Part shown: positions 32,915 to 45,065 of the stretch, one piece after another
How positions within the stretch are numbered: the first letter of the stretch is position 1
How the letters are laid out: every line of letters starts with the position of its first letter
NCBI RefSeq assembly: GCF_001723175.1
Contig: NC_064650.1
Coordinates: 1,860,001-1,924,000, forward strand
Length of the DNA: 64,000 nt
Origin: Penicillium oxalicum
Lineage: Eukaryota; Ascomycota; Eurotiomycetes; Eurotiales; Aspergillaceae
Reading direction: 5' to 3'
Program-made: the position numbers and the translations under genes
The notes under the pieces: model-generated
The model's input: the letters and a program-made list of their open reading frames with translations, nothing else
What the model was told of the DNA's origin: nothing
The model's database searches: none

Positions 32915-35487
32915 ATGTCGGGTATTCATCGCTTTCTCACGCGCCGTGATCGACAAAAAGGCAGCACACGAAATTCCAGAGATGAGGTGCGTGGCTGTCT
33001 ACCATTGACAAAAAAAGAACGGGCCGATTATCAGATCATGGTGCTGACTGAACACCTTGCGCGAACCTTAGACTCCTGCGACACTCATGCCAATTTTACG
33101 AGACCTCTTTACCTCATCTTCCAGCAAAGAAGAAAATGCAGAGCAAGAGAAGAAGGTGATATAAATGATCATTCATTCATTCTTACTTCATGCCACTATA
33201 CTAACATGTTCGTATCACCTCAGGTGAAACTTGTTGAAGCTCATCTTCGCGCTCTCGGATACAGCACGCTAGGGAATGAGCACGTCAGACATGCTCTGGA
33301 AAACACAAACTTTGAGGTGGAAAAAGCAATCAGTCTTCTTCTCCTCCTGGAGGACTCGATCGAAGGAATCATCCGGCCCTACAACCCTACAACAAAACTT
33401 TTGGGCGCCGTCAACAGGCAGGGTGTCACATGCTACCTGGACGCTTTGCTTTTTGCCATGTTCGCTCACTTGGATTGTTTTGAGGCGATCCTTTACAAGT
33501 CTTTCAATGATGAGCCCCGCCGGAAACTTGCCATCTGTCTCCGATTTTGGGTGAATCTGCTTCGCGCAGGGAAGCTGATCACTACTGATATCGTAAGTCT
33601 GCTGTGAAATAACCGACTATAATCCACGCTGACTGAAAGCCACAGACCAAATTTCTTCAAGAGACGTTGGCAGAATGTGGCTGGGAAGATGCAGCCAAGT
33701 TACGACAGCAGGATGCTTCCGAGGCATTCACATTCATTACAGAGAAACTCGAGCTACCTCTGCTGACTCTGAAGATGGACATCTACCACACCGGAAAGGA
33801 GGATGCCAGCGATGACCATAAATTTATCAACGAACGGCTCCTTGAGGTGGCCATCCCACCGGAGCCTGCGGACGGCGAGGTGCTTACTCTGGAAGATTGC
33901 TTGGAGGCGTACTTCAACAACCGTATTGAAGTAAAACGATACATGGAACGGAGAAACACTCTTAGCTCTCGATCTGTGGATTCTCTCTCGATCTCCAAAG
34001 GCTTTAGTGCGCATGTCGAAGAAGTCGAGACGACACCAACTTCTTCTCCTGCCCAGTCGACCTCTCCACTCCCCGAGAAGGCCAGCCCTTGGTCCTCAAT
34101 TTCCAGGATTGGAGATTCCATGGATCCTCGGAAGCTCAGTCGGCGTGACAGCATTGTTCGTGAGCGGTTCATCCCAGATTCGAGTGATGAAACACAGGAG
34201 ATGGCAGATTCGGCAGCATCGGATCAGCCTCGCAGGGGGGTCATCCGGAAGGAAGTCATGATGCCTGCGTGGCAGTTCTTCAGCCTGATCCGTGAGTTTC
34301 CCGTGCCAACACGTAAAATCCGAGCTAACCCTGAAATCTCTCCAGCCTGGTACACCGATAACACCCCTACAAATGACGCTCAGGTAGCCGCACATTTTTC
34401 GTCCAAGCGGCCTATCCTTGGCATGTGTCTGAAGCGCTATTCATTCACGCCCAATGGCAAGGCTGTGCGGCTCAATACTTACATTGACATTCCCGTTGAG
34501 ATCGGCCTTCCTCATTTTATCCAGGATGACAATATGAATGTTGACGCCCCGATCTATGGAAACTTCAAACTCTCGTTGCAGGCTGTTGTGTGTCATCGAG
34601 GCAACTCGGTGGACTCGGGACACTACATCGCGCTAGTTCGAGGAACATGTGACGACGCGCTTCCCCCTGGTTCCCGCAATGGCGCTCCGTCTGTGTCCTC
34701 GGAGGCGCCCAAGCAGTGGATGCGGTTTGACGACCTTGCTACAGAGAGGATCACCCTGATCGATATTGAGGAGGCTCTGAAGACAGAATCTCCTTACCTT
34801 CTGTTCTATCAAATCCTTCCCATTGACCAGGACCCAAGCCTGGTCGACAGTTCGAACAAGCCCTCGTCTCTTGCATCCGATCTCACCTTGGATGTAGAGA
34901 TGGGTGATGTCTATCGGAAGCTGTCGAGTTTAGCGGTTGACACGGATGGTAGTATCACCGAAGATATCACCTCTGCTCGACCAAGCCTCGAGATCACCAG
35001 CCCCGATCTCATGACTCATCCGCTTGGGAACCCTGAGCGACGTCCCAGTGTAGTGTTTTCAGAGTCCACTCCGTTCGGACCCCCTCGCTCGATGCCCTCA
35101 ATGTCCCCGCGCCTCACGCCAATGGACGAGTTCGGCAGTGGTACTTCCTTCAGTTTCTCCCGTCGAAGTTCCCGTCATACAAAGAGTAACGCTGGCAGCC
35201 GCGCCGGTAGCCAAACCGGTGAAAATCGGATTGGGTCCACTTTCTCTCGCTTTGCTGGCCGCCTGAGTCGTGACAAATTCACCAGTGACGGCGAGGGGGA
35301 GATTGATGAATCTGCTCTTGATGTTGACGAGGGTACAGTGGATGATGTCCACATTGGGACTAGCAGGCTCGAGGGGAAAGACAAGAAAGCCAAGGATCGA
35401 AATCAATGGGGAAAGTCCAAGGACAAGTCCAAAGACCGATCCAAAGGAAAGGCCCAGAAGCCAGATCGTGAGTGTGCTGTGATGTGA
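32915..35487 (+). CDS. USP-type deubiquitinase (peptidase C19) with UBA-like N-terminus and CaaX-like end
   Basis: Thiol protease removing ubiquitin from substrates. Model: join(32915..32986, 33072..33155, 33224..33592, 33646..34291, 34346..35487), 770 aa. Exons 1-2 give MSGIHRFLTRRDRQKG and a Glu/Lys-rich link ENAEQEKK. Residues about 53-95 (LVEAHLRALGYSTLGNEHV, then ALENTNFEVEKAISLLLLL) resemble a UBA domain. The Cys box is GAVNRQGVTCYLDALLFAMF with C122, and the His box is VCHRGNSVDSGHYIALVRG with H483, followed by MRFDDLATERIT and SPYLLFYQ. The 54-nt intron 4 keeps frame and is called because it has GTGAGT, GCTAAC and CCAG and yields SLIPWYTDN. The C-terminal 250 residues are disordered, ending in a Lys-rich run and CAVM, a possible prenylation signal. 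The cellular substrate is unknown. Confidence 0.9.
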
Positions 35488-35660
35488 GCACAGAGCAAGG
35501 CAGCGCAGAAGACAGCCCTACCCAGTTGGCCAATGCGCAAATGCTCTGTGTTCCAAAGTTCTAGTTGGATTGCGTTCCACTTTCATTTGTATGTTTAATC
35601 TGTGACTGCATTTGTCTTGAAGATACCCCCTACTGTATGCATTGAAATGATGATCATGTT
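35488..35660. other. Short convergent 3' gap
   Basis: 173 bases between the stop codons of the deubiquitinase gene (+) and the small Cys-rich gene (-). The two 3' UTRs must therefore be short or overlap. Confidence 0.5.
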
Positions 35661-36113
35661 TCACTTTTGTCCTGATTCGCCGACGGATGTGCTTCCTTTT
35701 GAAATCACACCATGGTTTCTGACTACGCCTGTGTGCCTATGGCCCCTGCTGTCTGGAGCAGATGACCACCACTGCGGCTGGTATAACAGTTCCTGTCTTT
35801 TGGAGCTCCCTGTGGAGAACCGTTTGAGTAGATTGGGTTCGAAGGGAAATGGAAGGAAGCGAGTGATATCGACGTAGCCGCAGCTTTTGCACAGTGGACA
35901 TGGTCCATCGAGGCACAATATTCCCGCATCTTTGATCATCCGCCAGGTTTCGGTGGACTTGCCAGCCTTTGGATCCAGAGCCGGTCCGGTAGGTTTTCCA
36001 CATGCCTCGCCATTAGGGCGTTGTAAAGCCCGCTTGCATCTTTCCAGTCTGTGCGTGAATACGTGACCACAACTCACGCGTCCGGTATACTGAATTGCTT
36101 CGTACTGACACAT
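35661..36113 (-). CDS. Small cysteine-rich protein of unknown function
   Basis: Single-exon frame of 150 aa from an ATG. The first 80 residues are rich in potential metal ligands: C2, C15, H17, H21, C26, C38, then C67, C72, C75 and C78 in LCLDGPCPLCKSCGY. This CGH-x3-H/C and C-x4-C-x2-C-x2-C spacing resembles small zinc-binding proteins that are common and uncharacterised in Eurotiomycetes. The C-terminal 60 residues are low complexity, basic and Gly/Ser-rich. I do not recognise a named family. The gene is divergent from vps18 (660 bp). The reading frame could still be spurious, but the Cys clustering argues for a real gene. Confidence 0.6.
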   Translation of the reverse strand: MCQYEAIQYTGRVSCGHVFTHRLERCKRALQRPNGEACGKPTGPALDPKAGKSTETWRMIKDAGILCLDGPCPLCKSCGYVDITRFLPFPFEPNLLKRFSTGSSKRQELLYQPQWWSSAPDSRGHRHTGVVRNHGVISKGSTSVGESGQK

Positions 36114-36772
36114 TCTGAGGAGTCATCCAGAGGTAGGTAGGTAGCAGCTGTAAGGTTGTAAATTATAGAGGAGATGAGATTCACTTGCACGACGCGGAAA
36201 CGACTGAATCAAAGAGATTTGAGGACAGAAGAATGCGACGGATTGATGGGTGTGGAAAAGTGACTCGTAGATATGTGAATATCCCCGGGATATATAGTAG
36301 GCGACTGACTGCCTGGGTAGTCAAATCACAATACCTGAAGGATTGTGAATTGCGATGAAAGACTTTCCAATTGTCTCGTGTTCGGGCTACAGTTCATTGC
36401 TGAATAAAGCACCCGCGATCGGAACTATGTGAATGTTTCGACGCATATAAGGGTTGCAGCAAAGAGTATTGTCATTGTCCATTGTAATATATCTTAAGCC
36501 TATGCATTAGTTGAAAACTTCAGAGACTACATTTCGTAGGTCTCAGCTGCGCGGTCAATTGCCGATTGAGCTCAGACGTAATTATTGTTGATGGCATTGA
36601 TGGCGGCTCTGCGGCATTGTGCCTCAGGCCAGTTAGCGTCTTGCTCTCCGCATTCCCACGCAGCTCCGCGTCCCTCCAGGCCGCCAACTTGTGACCAAGC
36701 TCCTGCAAGCTCAGTCGAGTACGCTCCGATCCTTCTCAGTGACCGTTATGAGATAGTGATCAGCTGCGCATC
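36114..36772. promoter_or_regulatory. Divergent promoter region, Cys-rich protein / vps18
   Basis: 659 bases between two divergent ATG codons. No gene is supported. A minus frame at 36520-36708 and a plus frame at 36585-36896 have no motif and the latter overlaps the vps18 start out of frame. Confidence 0.5.
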
Positions 36773-39700
36773 ATGGCGCTGGACGGATCCAGCACTTACG
36801 TGGCTCCGAATAACCTCACGGAGCCTTCGGAGTCCCTACCGATCTTTGACGTACAACGGGTGCAGCTCCAATTTCCCATCGCAGCGGATTTTGTAGCTGC
36901 CCAGGTCGCAAACAATGTTCTCATTCTAGCGCTTTCGACGGGGCGAATCCTGCGCATTGATCTGGATTCCCCGGAGGACATTGATGGTAAGGACCTCACC
37001 GAACGTGCCCCTCTTCTCGGTGCAGCATCTCAACTAAGCTGTGCATACACTCGCAACAGATATCGACCTTCCAAAGAAGTCGTCAGAGATTGGCTTGATT
37101 CAGCGCATGTTCCTGGACCCCTCGGCGTCTCATCTGATTATCACCACTACACTGGGCGAAAATTACTACCTTCACACGCAATCTCGCCAGCCAAAGGCTC
37201 TATCTCGTCTCAAGGGTGTGTCCATTGAAAGCATCGCCTGGAACCCGTCTCTTCCGACAGCCTCGACTCGCGAGATCCTTCTGGGTGCGACCGATGGCAA
37301 CGTATACGAGACATTTATAGAACCCTCGACCGAATTCTACCGTCGCGAAGAGAAGTACGTCACCGTGGTGTACAAAGTGCCAGATGGCTCGCCCGTGACG
37401 GGCATCAGTGCTGAACCCATACCGTCACGGCCGGACTCAAGACAAGTCTTGGTAGCGACGAACCGAAAGCTCATACACTTCTCGGGCCGGGTATCAGCTA
37501 CCACAAAACATGGGAGAGATGGCGGCGGTTCTATCTACGCAGATCTCTTTCAGCGCGAGACTGCTCTAATTCACGAAAGCGCGACCCCCTCCGGCTCCGC
37601 TCCCTCGGCATTGACGGTGAACTCATCCTCGATTGTGGGAAGCCATCAAAGTGACGGCCAGGCTGAAAAGGAATTCGCATGGTTAAGCGCGGAGGGAATC
37701 TATCATGGTCCGCTCTCACCTGGTAACCCATTTGACAACGCAAAACTGCTGCCTCGATCCAAATATCCCGCAAGCCTTTCCGCACGAGGAGGAAAGAAGT
37801 TGATACAAGACCCCATCTCAGCAATGACGCTGACTCATTGGCATGTTCTGGCCCTTGTCGAAGGTCGGGTAGTCGCGGTCAACCGACTGAACGAGGAGAT
37901 TGTGTATGACCAGGCTGTGCTAGAACCTCGACAAAGTTCCTTGGGACTGTTGACTGATCTCACGCAAAATACCTACTGGCTTTTTACCAGCAAAGAAATT
38001 TTCGAGGTCGTGGCCAACGAGGAAGATCGAGATGTTTGGAAGGTCCTTCTCAAAGACCGTAAATTTGATGAAGCACTCCAATATGCCCATCGGCCTGCTC
38101 AGCGTGACGCTGTCCTGAAGGCGTCCGGTGATTTCCTGGCAGCACAAGGCAACTTTCTTGAGGCTGCAAAGGTGTGGGGAAAGAGCAGCAAAGGGTTTGA
38201 AGAGGTCTGCCTGACCATGGTCGATAACAAGGAGTACGATGCCCTTCGTAAATATCTACTATCGCAGCTTTCGACCTACAAAAAAGCGTCTGTCATGCAG
38301 CGGCTCATGGTTGCGAGCTGGCTGGTTGAGCTCTTCATGTCCAAACTGAATGCCCTGGACGACAGTATTGCAACCAAGGCGGAGCTGACCGAGGGGGCAA
38401 CCGAGGGCCAGGTCCAAGACCAGCTGGGTGAAATGCGGGCTGAATTCCAAGACTTTGTGACGCGGCACAAGTCGGATCTGGACAAGAAAACTGTCTACGA
38501 TATCATTAGCAGCCATGGCCGAGAGCAAGAGCTACTCTTTTTCGCGACCACTATCAACGATCACAACTACGTTCTGTCCTACTGGATCCAACGGGAGAAG
38601 TGGACGGAAGCCTTGAATGTCCTCCAACGCCAAAGCGAGCCTGACGTCTTTTATAAGTACAGCAGCGTGCTGATGACCCATGCTGCTACGGGTCTGGTGG
38701 AAATTCTGATGCGACAAACAAACCTCGATCCTGAACGGTTGATTCCAGCAATGTTGAATTACAACAAGACTGCCAACGTCTCACTCAGCCAAAACCAGGC
38801 TGTCCGATATCTGAACTTTATTATTGTCAATCATCCGAACCCCTCGGCCGCCGTGCATAATACTTTGATCTCCATCCATGCCTCCAGTCCATCAACATCG
38901 GAATCAGGGCTGCTCAGCTACTTGCAGTCGCAGTCATCGACGCCTCTCCAATACGACGCCGACTTTGCGCTTCGGCTGTGTATCCAGCACAAGCGCGTTC
39001 AGTCATGTATTCACATCTACAGTGCCATGGGCCAGTACCTGCAGGCAGTTGAGCTGGCCCTGGAAAATAACGACATTGAGCTCGCCGCGATCGTCGCCGA
39101 CCGGCCCGAGGGAAATGACAAGCTTCGAAAGAAGCTGTGGCTGCTGGTCGCGGAGAAGAAGATTCAACAGCCTGGAACTGGCATCAAAGACGCAATTGAA
39201 TTCCTTCGGCGTTGTGAACTTCTCCACATTGAGGATTTGATCCCTTTCTTCCCCGACTTTGTCGTGATTGACGATTTCAAAGACGAGATTTGCACTGCGC
39301 TGGAGATGTACTCGCGTCACATTGATGAGCTGCGCCAGGAGATGGACAACTCGGCTCAGACTGCCCGTCAGATCCGCTCCGAGATTGCCAACCTGGACAC
39401 GCGGTATGCGATTGTGGAACCTGGTGAGAAGTGCTGGATCTGCTCGCTGCCTCTCCTGAGCCGGCAATTCTTCGTGTTCCCCTGTCAACATGCTTTCCAC
39501 AGTGACTGTCTCGGGAAAGAAGTCTTGGAGGGGGCTGGCGGAAAGAAGAAGTATATTCGGGACCTTCAGGCCCAGATGAGCATAGGGGACATCTCTCCAG
39601 TCCGGAGGGAGGAGATTGTCAAGGAATTGGACGGGCTGGTCGCGGAAGCCTGGTAAGTGGCATTTCGATCTGACGATATGAACCCAAATTTTTCATTTGA

Positions 39701-39814
39701 CAACGTGGGATGCTAATACTCTTTGTCAGTATTCTCTGCGGGGACCATGCTATCAAACAGATTGACAAACCCTTCATTGCCCCCTCGGAGACCACGGATG
39801 AATGGGCCTTATAG
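36773..39814 (+). CDS. vps18: Vps18/Pep3, HOPS/CORVET core subunit with C-terminal RING
   Basis: Class C Vps protein shared by the HOPS and CORVET tethers at endosomes and vacuoles. Model: join(36773..36986, 37060..39652, 39730..39814), 963 aa. The N-terminal half is the Pep3/Vps18 beta-propeller (PIFDVQRVQLQFP, RMFLDPSASHLIITTTLGENYYLH, SIAWNP, EILLGATDGNVYE). The middle is an alpha-solenoid with a clathrin-repeat-like region (FDEALQYAH, QRDAVLKASGDF, CIHIYSAMGQYLQAVELAL). The RING-H2 starts at about residue 862: CWICSLPLLSRQFFVFPCQHAFHSDCL, and its last Cys pair (CILCG) lies beyond a long insertion and the second intron. Splicing turns TG|GTAAGT into TGT and gives EACILCGDHAIKQID and a C-terminus DEWAL. 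Unspliced, the frame stops at once, losing the last zinc ligands. Confidence 0.95.
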
Positions 39815-41172
39815 AGTGATGAGCATTTTCTCGTCATTCGGGTTTTTTTGACAAGTTATGAAGATGGCGACGTGGTGGAGGTTGTTGCAAGTTCACGTCC
39901 CTGCGGCCCGTTTACCTTATGCCTGTGATGTTGAAATTGCGCATTCCCTCGTTGATGTTTGCAATACCCATTTATATCGCTACCTTTTATCATTCTGTGC
40001 ATGTCTCGTCCCGGGTTTCTTTCAATGAATACAATGTACATTTCCTCTCCCTGTCTTCTTCTCACAGCCAGACACGATGTGCGCATTCACCTCCACCAGG
40101 CCCCTTCATCTACATAGAAGCAACTCGAGATATCCGATCCACAAGGCCACTTCCTCGGTAGATCTATCCTAACCCACTCATACCACTCGACCCCAATTTG
40201 TCTTTCGAGGCCTTGATACCGAAAATACCTCGGCATTCTTCAGCGTTCACTGTACATCCCCGTTCCTGTCTGCTTGTAAACCAGAGACTGTGGAAGGACA
40301 ACCCGATCACCCCATCAAGCAGGCGTCCTACTTGGCACTTCTCTACCCTACTCTACCCTAGCTTCGTCAACCCCCCACACTCATTGCGCGTCACAGACTC
40401 CATGGATAAATGACTCGACAAATCCTGCCCTTTGTCGTAACTTAGCGCCAACCAACCCCCGCAATCCTCGGACGTGGTTGGTGGGGATCCGTTTCATCAT
40501 CGTCTCAGATGTCAAGGATGTCCCGTCATACACGTTGATTGACAATGGACAAATCACAGTTTCCATAGGGGCCCGGGTGAGGCGGGGGATTACATCAGTT
40601 GAAAAGGGGTTTAGGAGGGGGGTGTGAGGCAGAGAGAGAATGGCGGTCCCTTGGAACAGCACTTTGTCGATAGGTTTACATTGACATGGAATCGGTAGAT
40701 TGGAATGAAGATTGGCACGCTTGAGAGCTGCATACCTGATGGTAGATATATTATGAAACGTCTCAGGATTGGAATTGTGTTTTACACACCCATCTGATCC
40801 CGACTTGTCAACAACTGTGAATCTACGAAACGATATTTGAATCCACGAGTTATGGATGGTTTTTATTGATGACTACATTTAAGACGGGAGTTATGAAGTA
40901 ATCGATCCACCATCTTCGGCCTCATACCTCCATACAGTAAGATAGCGAGTCATACCCTAATACCCCATCTGGAATGGAAACTGACAGCCCAGGCTAAAAA
41001 AAAATGGATGAATGTAGTGGCAAATATCACGCGCGCCGAAAACGGTAGCCGCTGTCCCAGCGCAGTTACATGACCCCCTCTCTCCCCCCACACTTCTTGT
41101 CATTGAAGGCTACGAATAAGGTGTCATCTGCTGCAATGGGTGCCGCATGCGGTAATGACTTGGTGCTTATCT

Positions 41173-41226
41173 TGTACAGTACATACTGTAGGTACGAGGT
41201 AGTAAGTACTGTCAGTACTGTAGATC
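41173..41226. repeat. Cluster of palindromic TACAGTAC/GTACTGTA-like units
   Basis: Within about 55 bases the motif family GTAC-N-GTAC / AGTACTG occurs several times (tgtacagtacatactgtagg, then gtaagtactgtcagtactgt). The units are partly self-complementary. Similar units recur at about 45020-45055, 50655-50670 and 50865-50880. Confidence 0.5.
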
Positions 41227-41889
41227 CCTGTCCAGGTCTTATGAGGTGTGTAGAAGGAGACTACGGGCTTTGTAAAGCCAATTGGCAATGGTATGCGGTC
41301 TCAGTTTCTGGCCGCCGAGTGGAATAAGCGAGGCTCTAGGTATGTGGGTGGGAGTGGTGGTTTAACAAGGTGAACTCTCGATAAAGACTCCATATAGACA
41401 TCATCCGTGTCAATCGGCTGCTTGATTCGGGATGGACATGAATGATGGCATGTGTCAACCATGTTTATACGATCTATAGATCTGAACCAAGGTTGAAGGT
41501 TCATGATTGATTCGGTGGAAATTGTCTACTGTACCCATCTATCTACATTGTATTCTTGCAGGATCAGCAATGGCGTTTTGATCGGGTGGCAGGTTCTAGA
41601 AATATTACTGTGCAACTCTCGGGATATGGATGTAGTCTGGTGGTTCTATTAATCTACTAGGGTACCCTTGGCCATACTGTCTACATCAAGATGTAAGGAT
41701 ATAGTCGGGTGCTCGTTGAACTGTGAGCTTGCGATCCGAGATCGACATCCAATAGGTATTCTTCAACGAATGTCCTTTTCCCAGATGAATGCTTGCTCGT
41801 GACAAGATTTAATCCCATCCACAAGGTCTCGGTTCAGCTTACCCATCCATCCACTTGAATGACCCAGTCCGATCAAAAAGAAAAACAAA

Positions 41890-41914
41890 GGGGGGGGGGG
41901 GGGGGGGGGGGGGG
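41890..41914. repeat. Poly(G) tract, 25 bases
   Basis: An uninterrupted run of 25 G on the + strand, preceded by an A-rich stretch. Such runs can form G-quadruplexes and are prone to length error in sequencing, so the exact count is uncertain. Confidence 0.9.
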
Positions 41915-42756
41915 AGATGAGAAAACCTGATCAATCTCAAGAATCTCTTCTCCTTCCCTTGCATCTCAGATGGCACGATCGATCTTGAACCCAATCCATC
42001 TCTGACCCACGTCTTTAACACGATCAAGAATGTACAATGAACGTATGGGATTGCGTCCAAAGATCCTGAAAATCCAGTTCGGTTGTGGCCCCAAAAGGTC
42101 GAACCTTACATGGTCCCGGCCAAGTTGGGGTTTGCATCACAGTTTGAGGGGGGGATGCAAGACATCTGCAGCCTCGACGTGATGCATCACCCGCTCGACG
42201 TGTCTCACGCCATGCGAACTCGTCGCGAGTCAACGAAGTTCAAGGTGTTTCTGTTCTGTTTGTTTCTTCAATTTTTCTTGGTTCGATTTTTGAGAGGGGG
42301 TGGAGGTTGGAGGGGAGGAGATCATTCGACGAGGTGTACAGTTGGATGATTGTGGATGGATTGTTCTTTGATGGTTCATTCCAGTGACACCGTTTTCTAC
42401 CCATCTATTGGCCCAGTCTCTAGGGTTTACCGGGGGGAAGAGTTTGGAGTTTGGATAAATTTCCCATTCCCCTGGCTAGAAGCAGACTCTTTTATACTTT
42501 GTCTTTCTACTGTGCTGTTGTGTCTGGCTGGCTGCTGTTCTGTTTTCTTGTTGCTTTGTTTTTGCTTTCCTCGTCTTCCGGGGAATCGGGAGGGGTACAA
42601 GAAAGATTGAGGAGGGGAGAAAAGACAGTCGACCCACACGTAAGAGAGATCATCGCCTGGTGTTTGAAGGTTGGACGGGGATATCCAGATAGAATGGTTG
42701 TTGTGGTCGATCATTGCCTACGAAGCGAAAATGCCTCGCCTGCGCAGAGTTTCTGA

Positions 42757-42760
<4 letters not shown>

Positions 42761-42787
<27 letters not shown>
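42761..42787. repeat. Poly(C) tract, 27 bases
   Basis: An uninterrupted run of 27 C on the + strand, complementary to the poly(G) tract about 850 bases upstream. Length may be imprecise. Confidence 0.9.
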
Positions 42788-43899
42788 GGGCACGGGCAGG
42801 ACAGTATGGTGGTATGAGAGAAATATGTTCAGGCTGATCTTCACTTGGAGGACTCACCGTGGTGATCTGATGGGCCGCATGATTGTTGACATGTTGAGTT
42901 TTCAATTGTTGGTAGACTGTCATGAACGAGGACTCTTTTAGTTTGACTCGAGTCTGATTCGAGATGGTTCGCAAGATTTGTAGATACCAGCCCGTTGACG
43001 AAATTACCGTAAGGAATTCTGCTGGCAAACAAAACAGAAAAAGACAGAGACTGGCATTGCGTTCAAACGCATCCTCCCAACCTGTGTTCTCTACACCTCC
43101 ATCGAAAAAGCGGGTGGATGTTGAGCATGCCATTTCCATCTTCTGACCTTCCTGGTGGACAGTGTAACCTCGAGTGTCTGAAGGGGGTCCACCCTTTGCT
43201 GCCCTCCTTGTCCAGCCCCAAATCCGGGGCGAAACCACAAATCGTGGGGGATCTCCAAGTGGACACTTTTCTTTTTTTTCCCTTTCGCAATGTGGAGAGG
43301 AGAAAAAGTCACCTGAGAAAAACTCGGAGACAGCCGCGTTGCACGTCGAGTCTAACCCATTTGGGGGGTTTGGCGTGTACTCGAATGTTCACCGTCGATG
43401 GCGTAGGTGGACAGGATCCTGTGTTGATGGGAGATTTTGTCCAGTCCTGCGATATCGATCCTGTTTCCCCACTAGTGCTGCTTCAAAAAGGATAAAGTAA
43501 AACAAAAACACAATGACAAAAAGGTTGAGCCTAAACTCCCGAGAGTCTCACGCCAAGCACGATTTCAATGGGGCATCCAATCCCCCGCCACAACCAACAC
43601 CAGGACAGATCAGATCAGCCCGCTGCACGCTTGCGCTGCACTACACCAGGAGGGAACTTTCTCCACACACACACAGATTGCTGGAGCGTCTCATACTATG
43701 GAGGATGGGACAATCCGAGCCCAACGACACGCGACCCGAAAAGTCTATCCCAAGAGGAGGAAGATTGCGCGCGCGCGAGAGTGTGAGACTGGAGCGAAAA
43801 GGGAGGTGAGGGGAAAAAATGAAAACGAATCGTATTGGCACGATACCAATGACGACAAAGGAAGCTGGACAGACAGGAATCCTTCGAAACCTTGAGGTT

Positions 43900-43910
43900 G
43901 GGGGGGGGGG
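43900..43910. repeat. Poly(G) tract, 11 bases
   Basis: A run of 11 G on the + strand within the gene-free region, one of several shorter G runs there (others at 46724-46732 and 50712-50722). Confidence 0.85.
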
Positions 43911-45065
43911 AATCAATCGAGTCGACTGGTGTGTGGAATCATCCAGCCCGCCCTCTCGGAGTCATGGTGATGCGATCATGGCCTGGGTCAGACCTTCGTC
44001 ATCCGGTCCCGGACAACGGACAACGGAGAACTTTAGTAGAGAGTAAGGATACATGAGGATGGAGTCAAGAACTCCTCTGGAGGATGTACACAACTACAGT
44101 GCCTAGACCTACGCAGGACTCTAGTGGACAGTCGAGGGCGACGATTCCAAAAAGAGATTCCTTCCGAGCCAAAGTGATCTCATTCCAATGATCACTATCG
44201 ACCAGTCTCGGAATCCCATGCCTAATGAAGGATGTTGCGACGTCAACATCGTCTTGATCGTGATCGCACACTGATTGTCCAGTGTCTTTCCCCCTCCTCT
44301 CGTGTGGAAGACACACTCGGGTTCTTTGACACAGAAAATCGTCGCATCTCCATGACAGCAGATCCCCCGCAGAGAAGAGGATCCCCGAAACCGGAGTATC
44401 CTCGTCCATCACCGTCCAGCACCGTCCCTCATCCTTATCGCATACACGCTTCATTCAACCGAGGCACCTTCTGTCGTAACAATACCTTCTCTCCCTTTCC
44501 CGGGCCTTTACTATGTTGATCAAATGTCCTTCTTTTTTTTCCCCTCGCATATCATCCGAGCAGTGAACCTAGGCCGACTCCCAGTATCATTCCTGTACGG
44601 AGAATCCACGGACCACTGACAAATCTCAATGTTCGTCGGATCATGACCGGAGCTGGTTCTGGTTGCATGATTAGTGCTCACAAATTCAGCGAGACTCCTC
44701 CGTGCGGAGACGGCGTGGGGACAACACAAAAAAAGGACAAATCCACTTGATCGCGTGATTGTCTGATGATCAGGGTCACTAGGTCTGCCCTGCAGGTCTT
44801 GACCCTTTCGTGGCTACTGTCCGTGGTCTCTACACGGACTCTTGAAGGACTTCTGGTCTACGGTTTGGGATCGTGATCGTGCGGGGGTGGGTCCCTTCAT
44901 GATAGGCGCAAAATTAGGTGATAAGGATGAACCGTGGATTTGATTGATACGAGCCAGTCAAGCTCTCTCTCTCTGCCTGGGTCTTGGGGGTGATGTTGCG
45001 GCCCTTGACTGGAGTATACTGTGTGTCTGTACTGCGTAGTGAGTACTGTAAGTTGACTCCCATAG

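Noticed and set aside
40381..40662. 93-aa frame on the minus strand downstream of vps18
   Set aside because: No ATG at its start, no motif and no splice partners.
42711..43238. 175-aa frame on the minus strand
   Set aside because: It runs through the poly(C) tract as a polyglycine run and has no domain. This is an artefact of the repeat.
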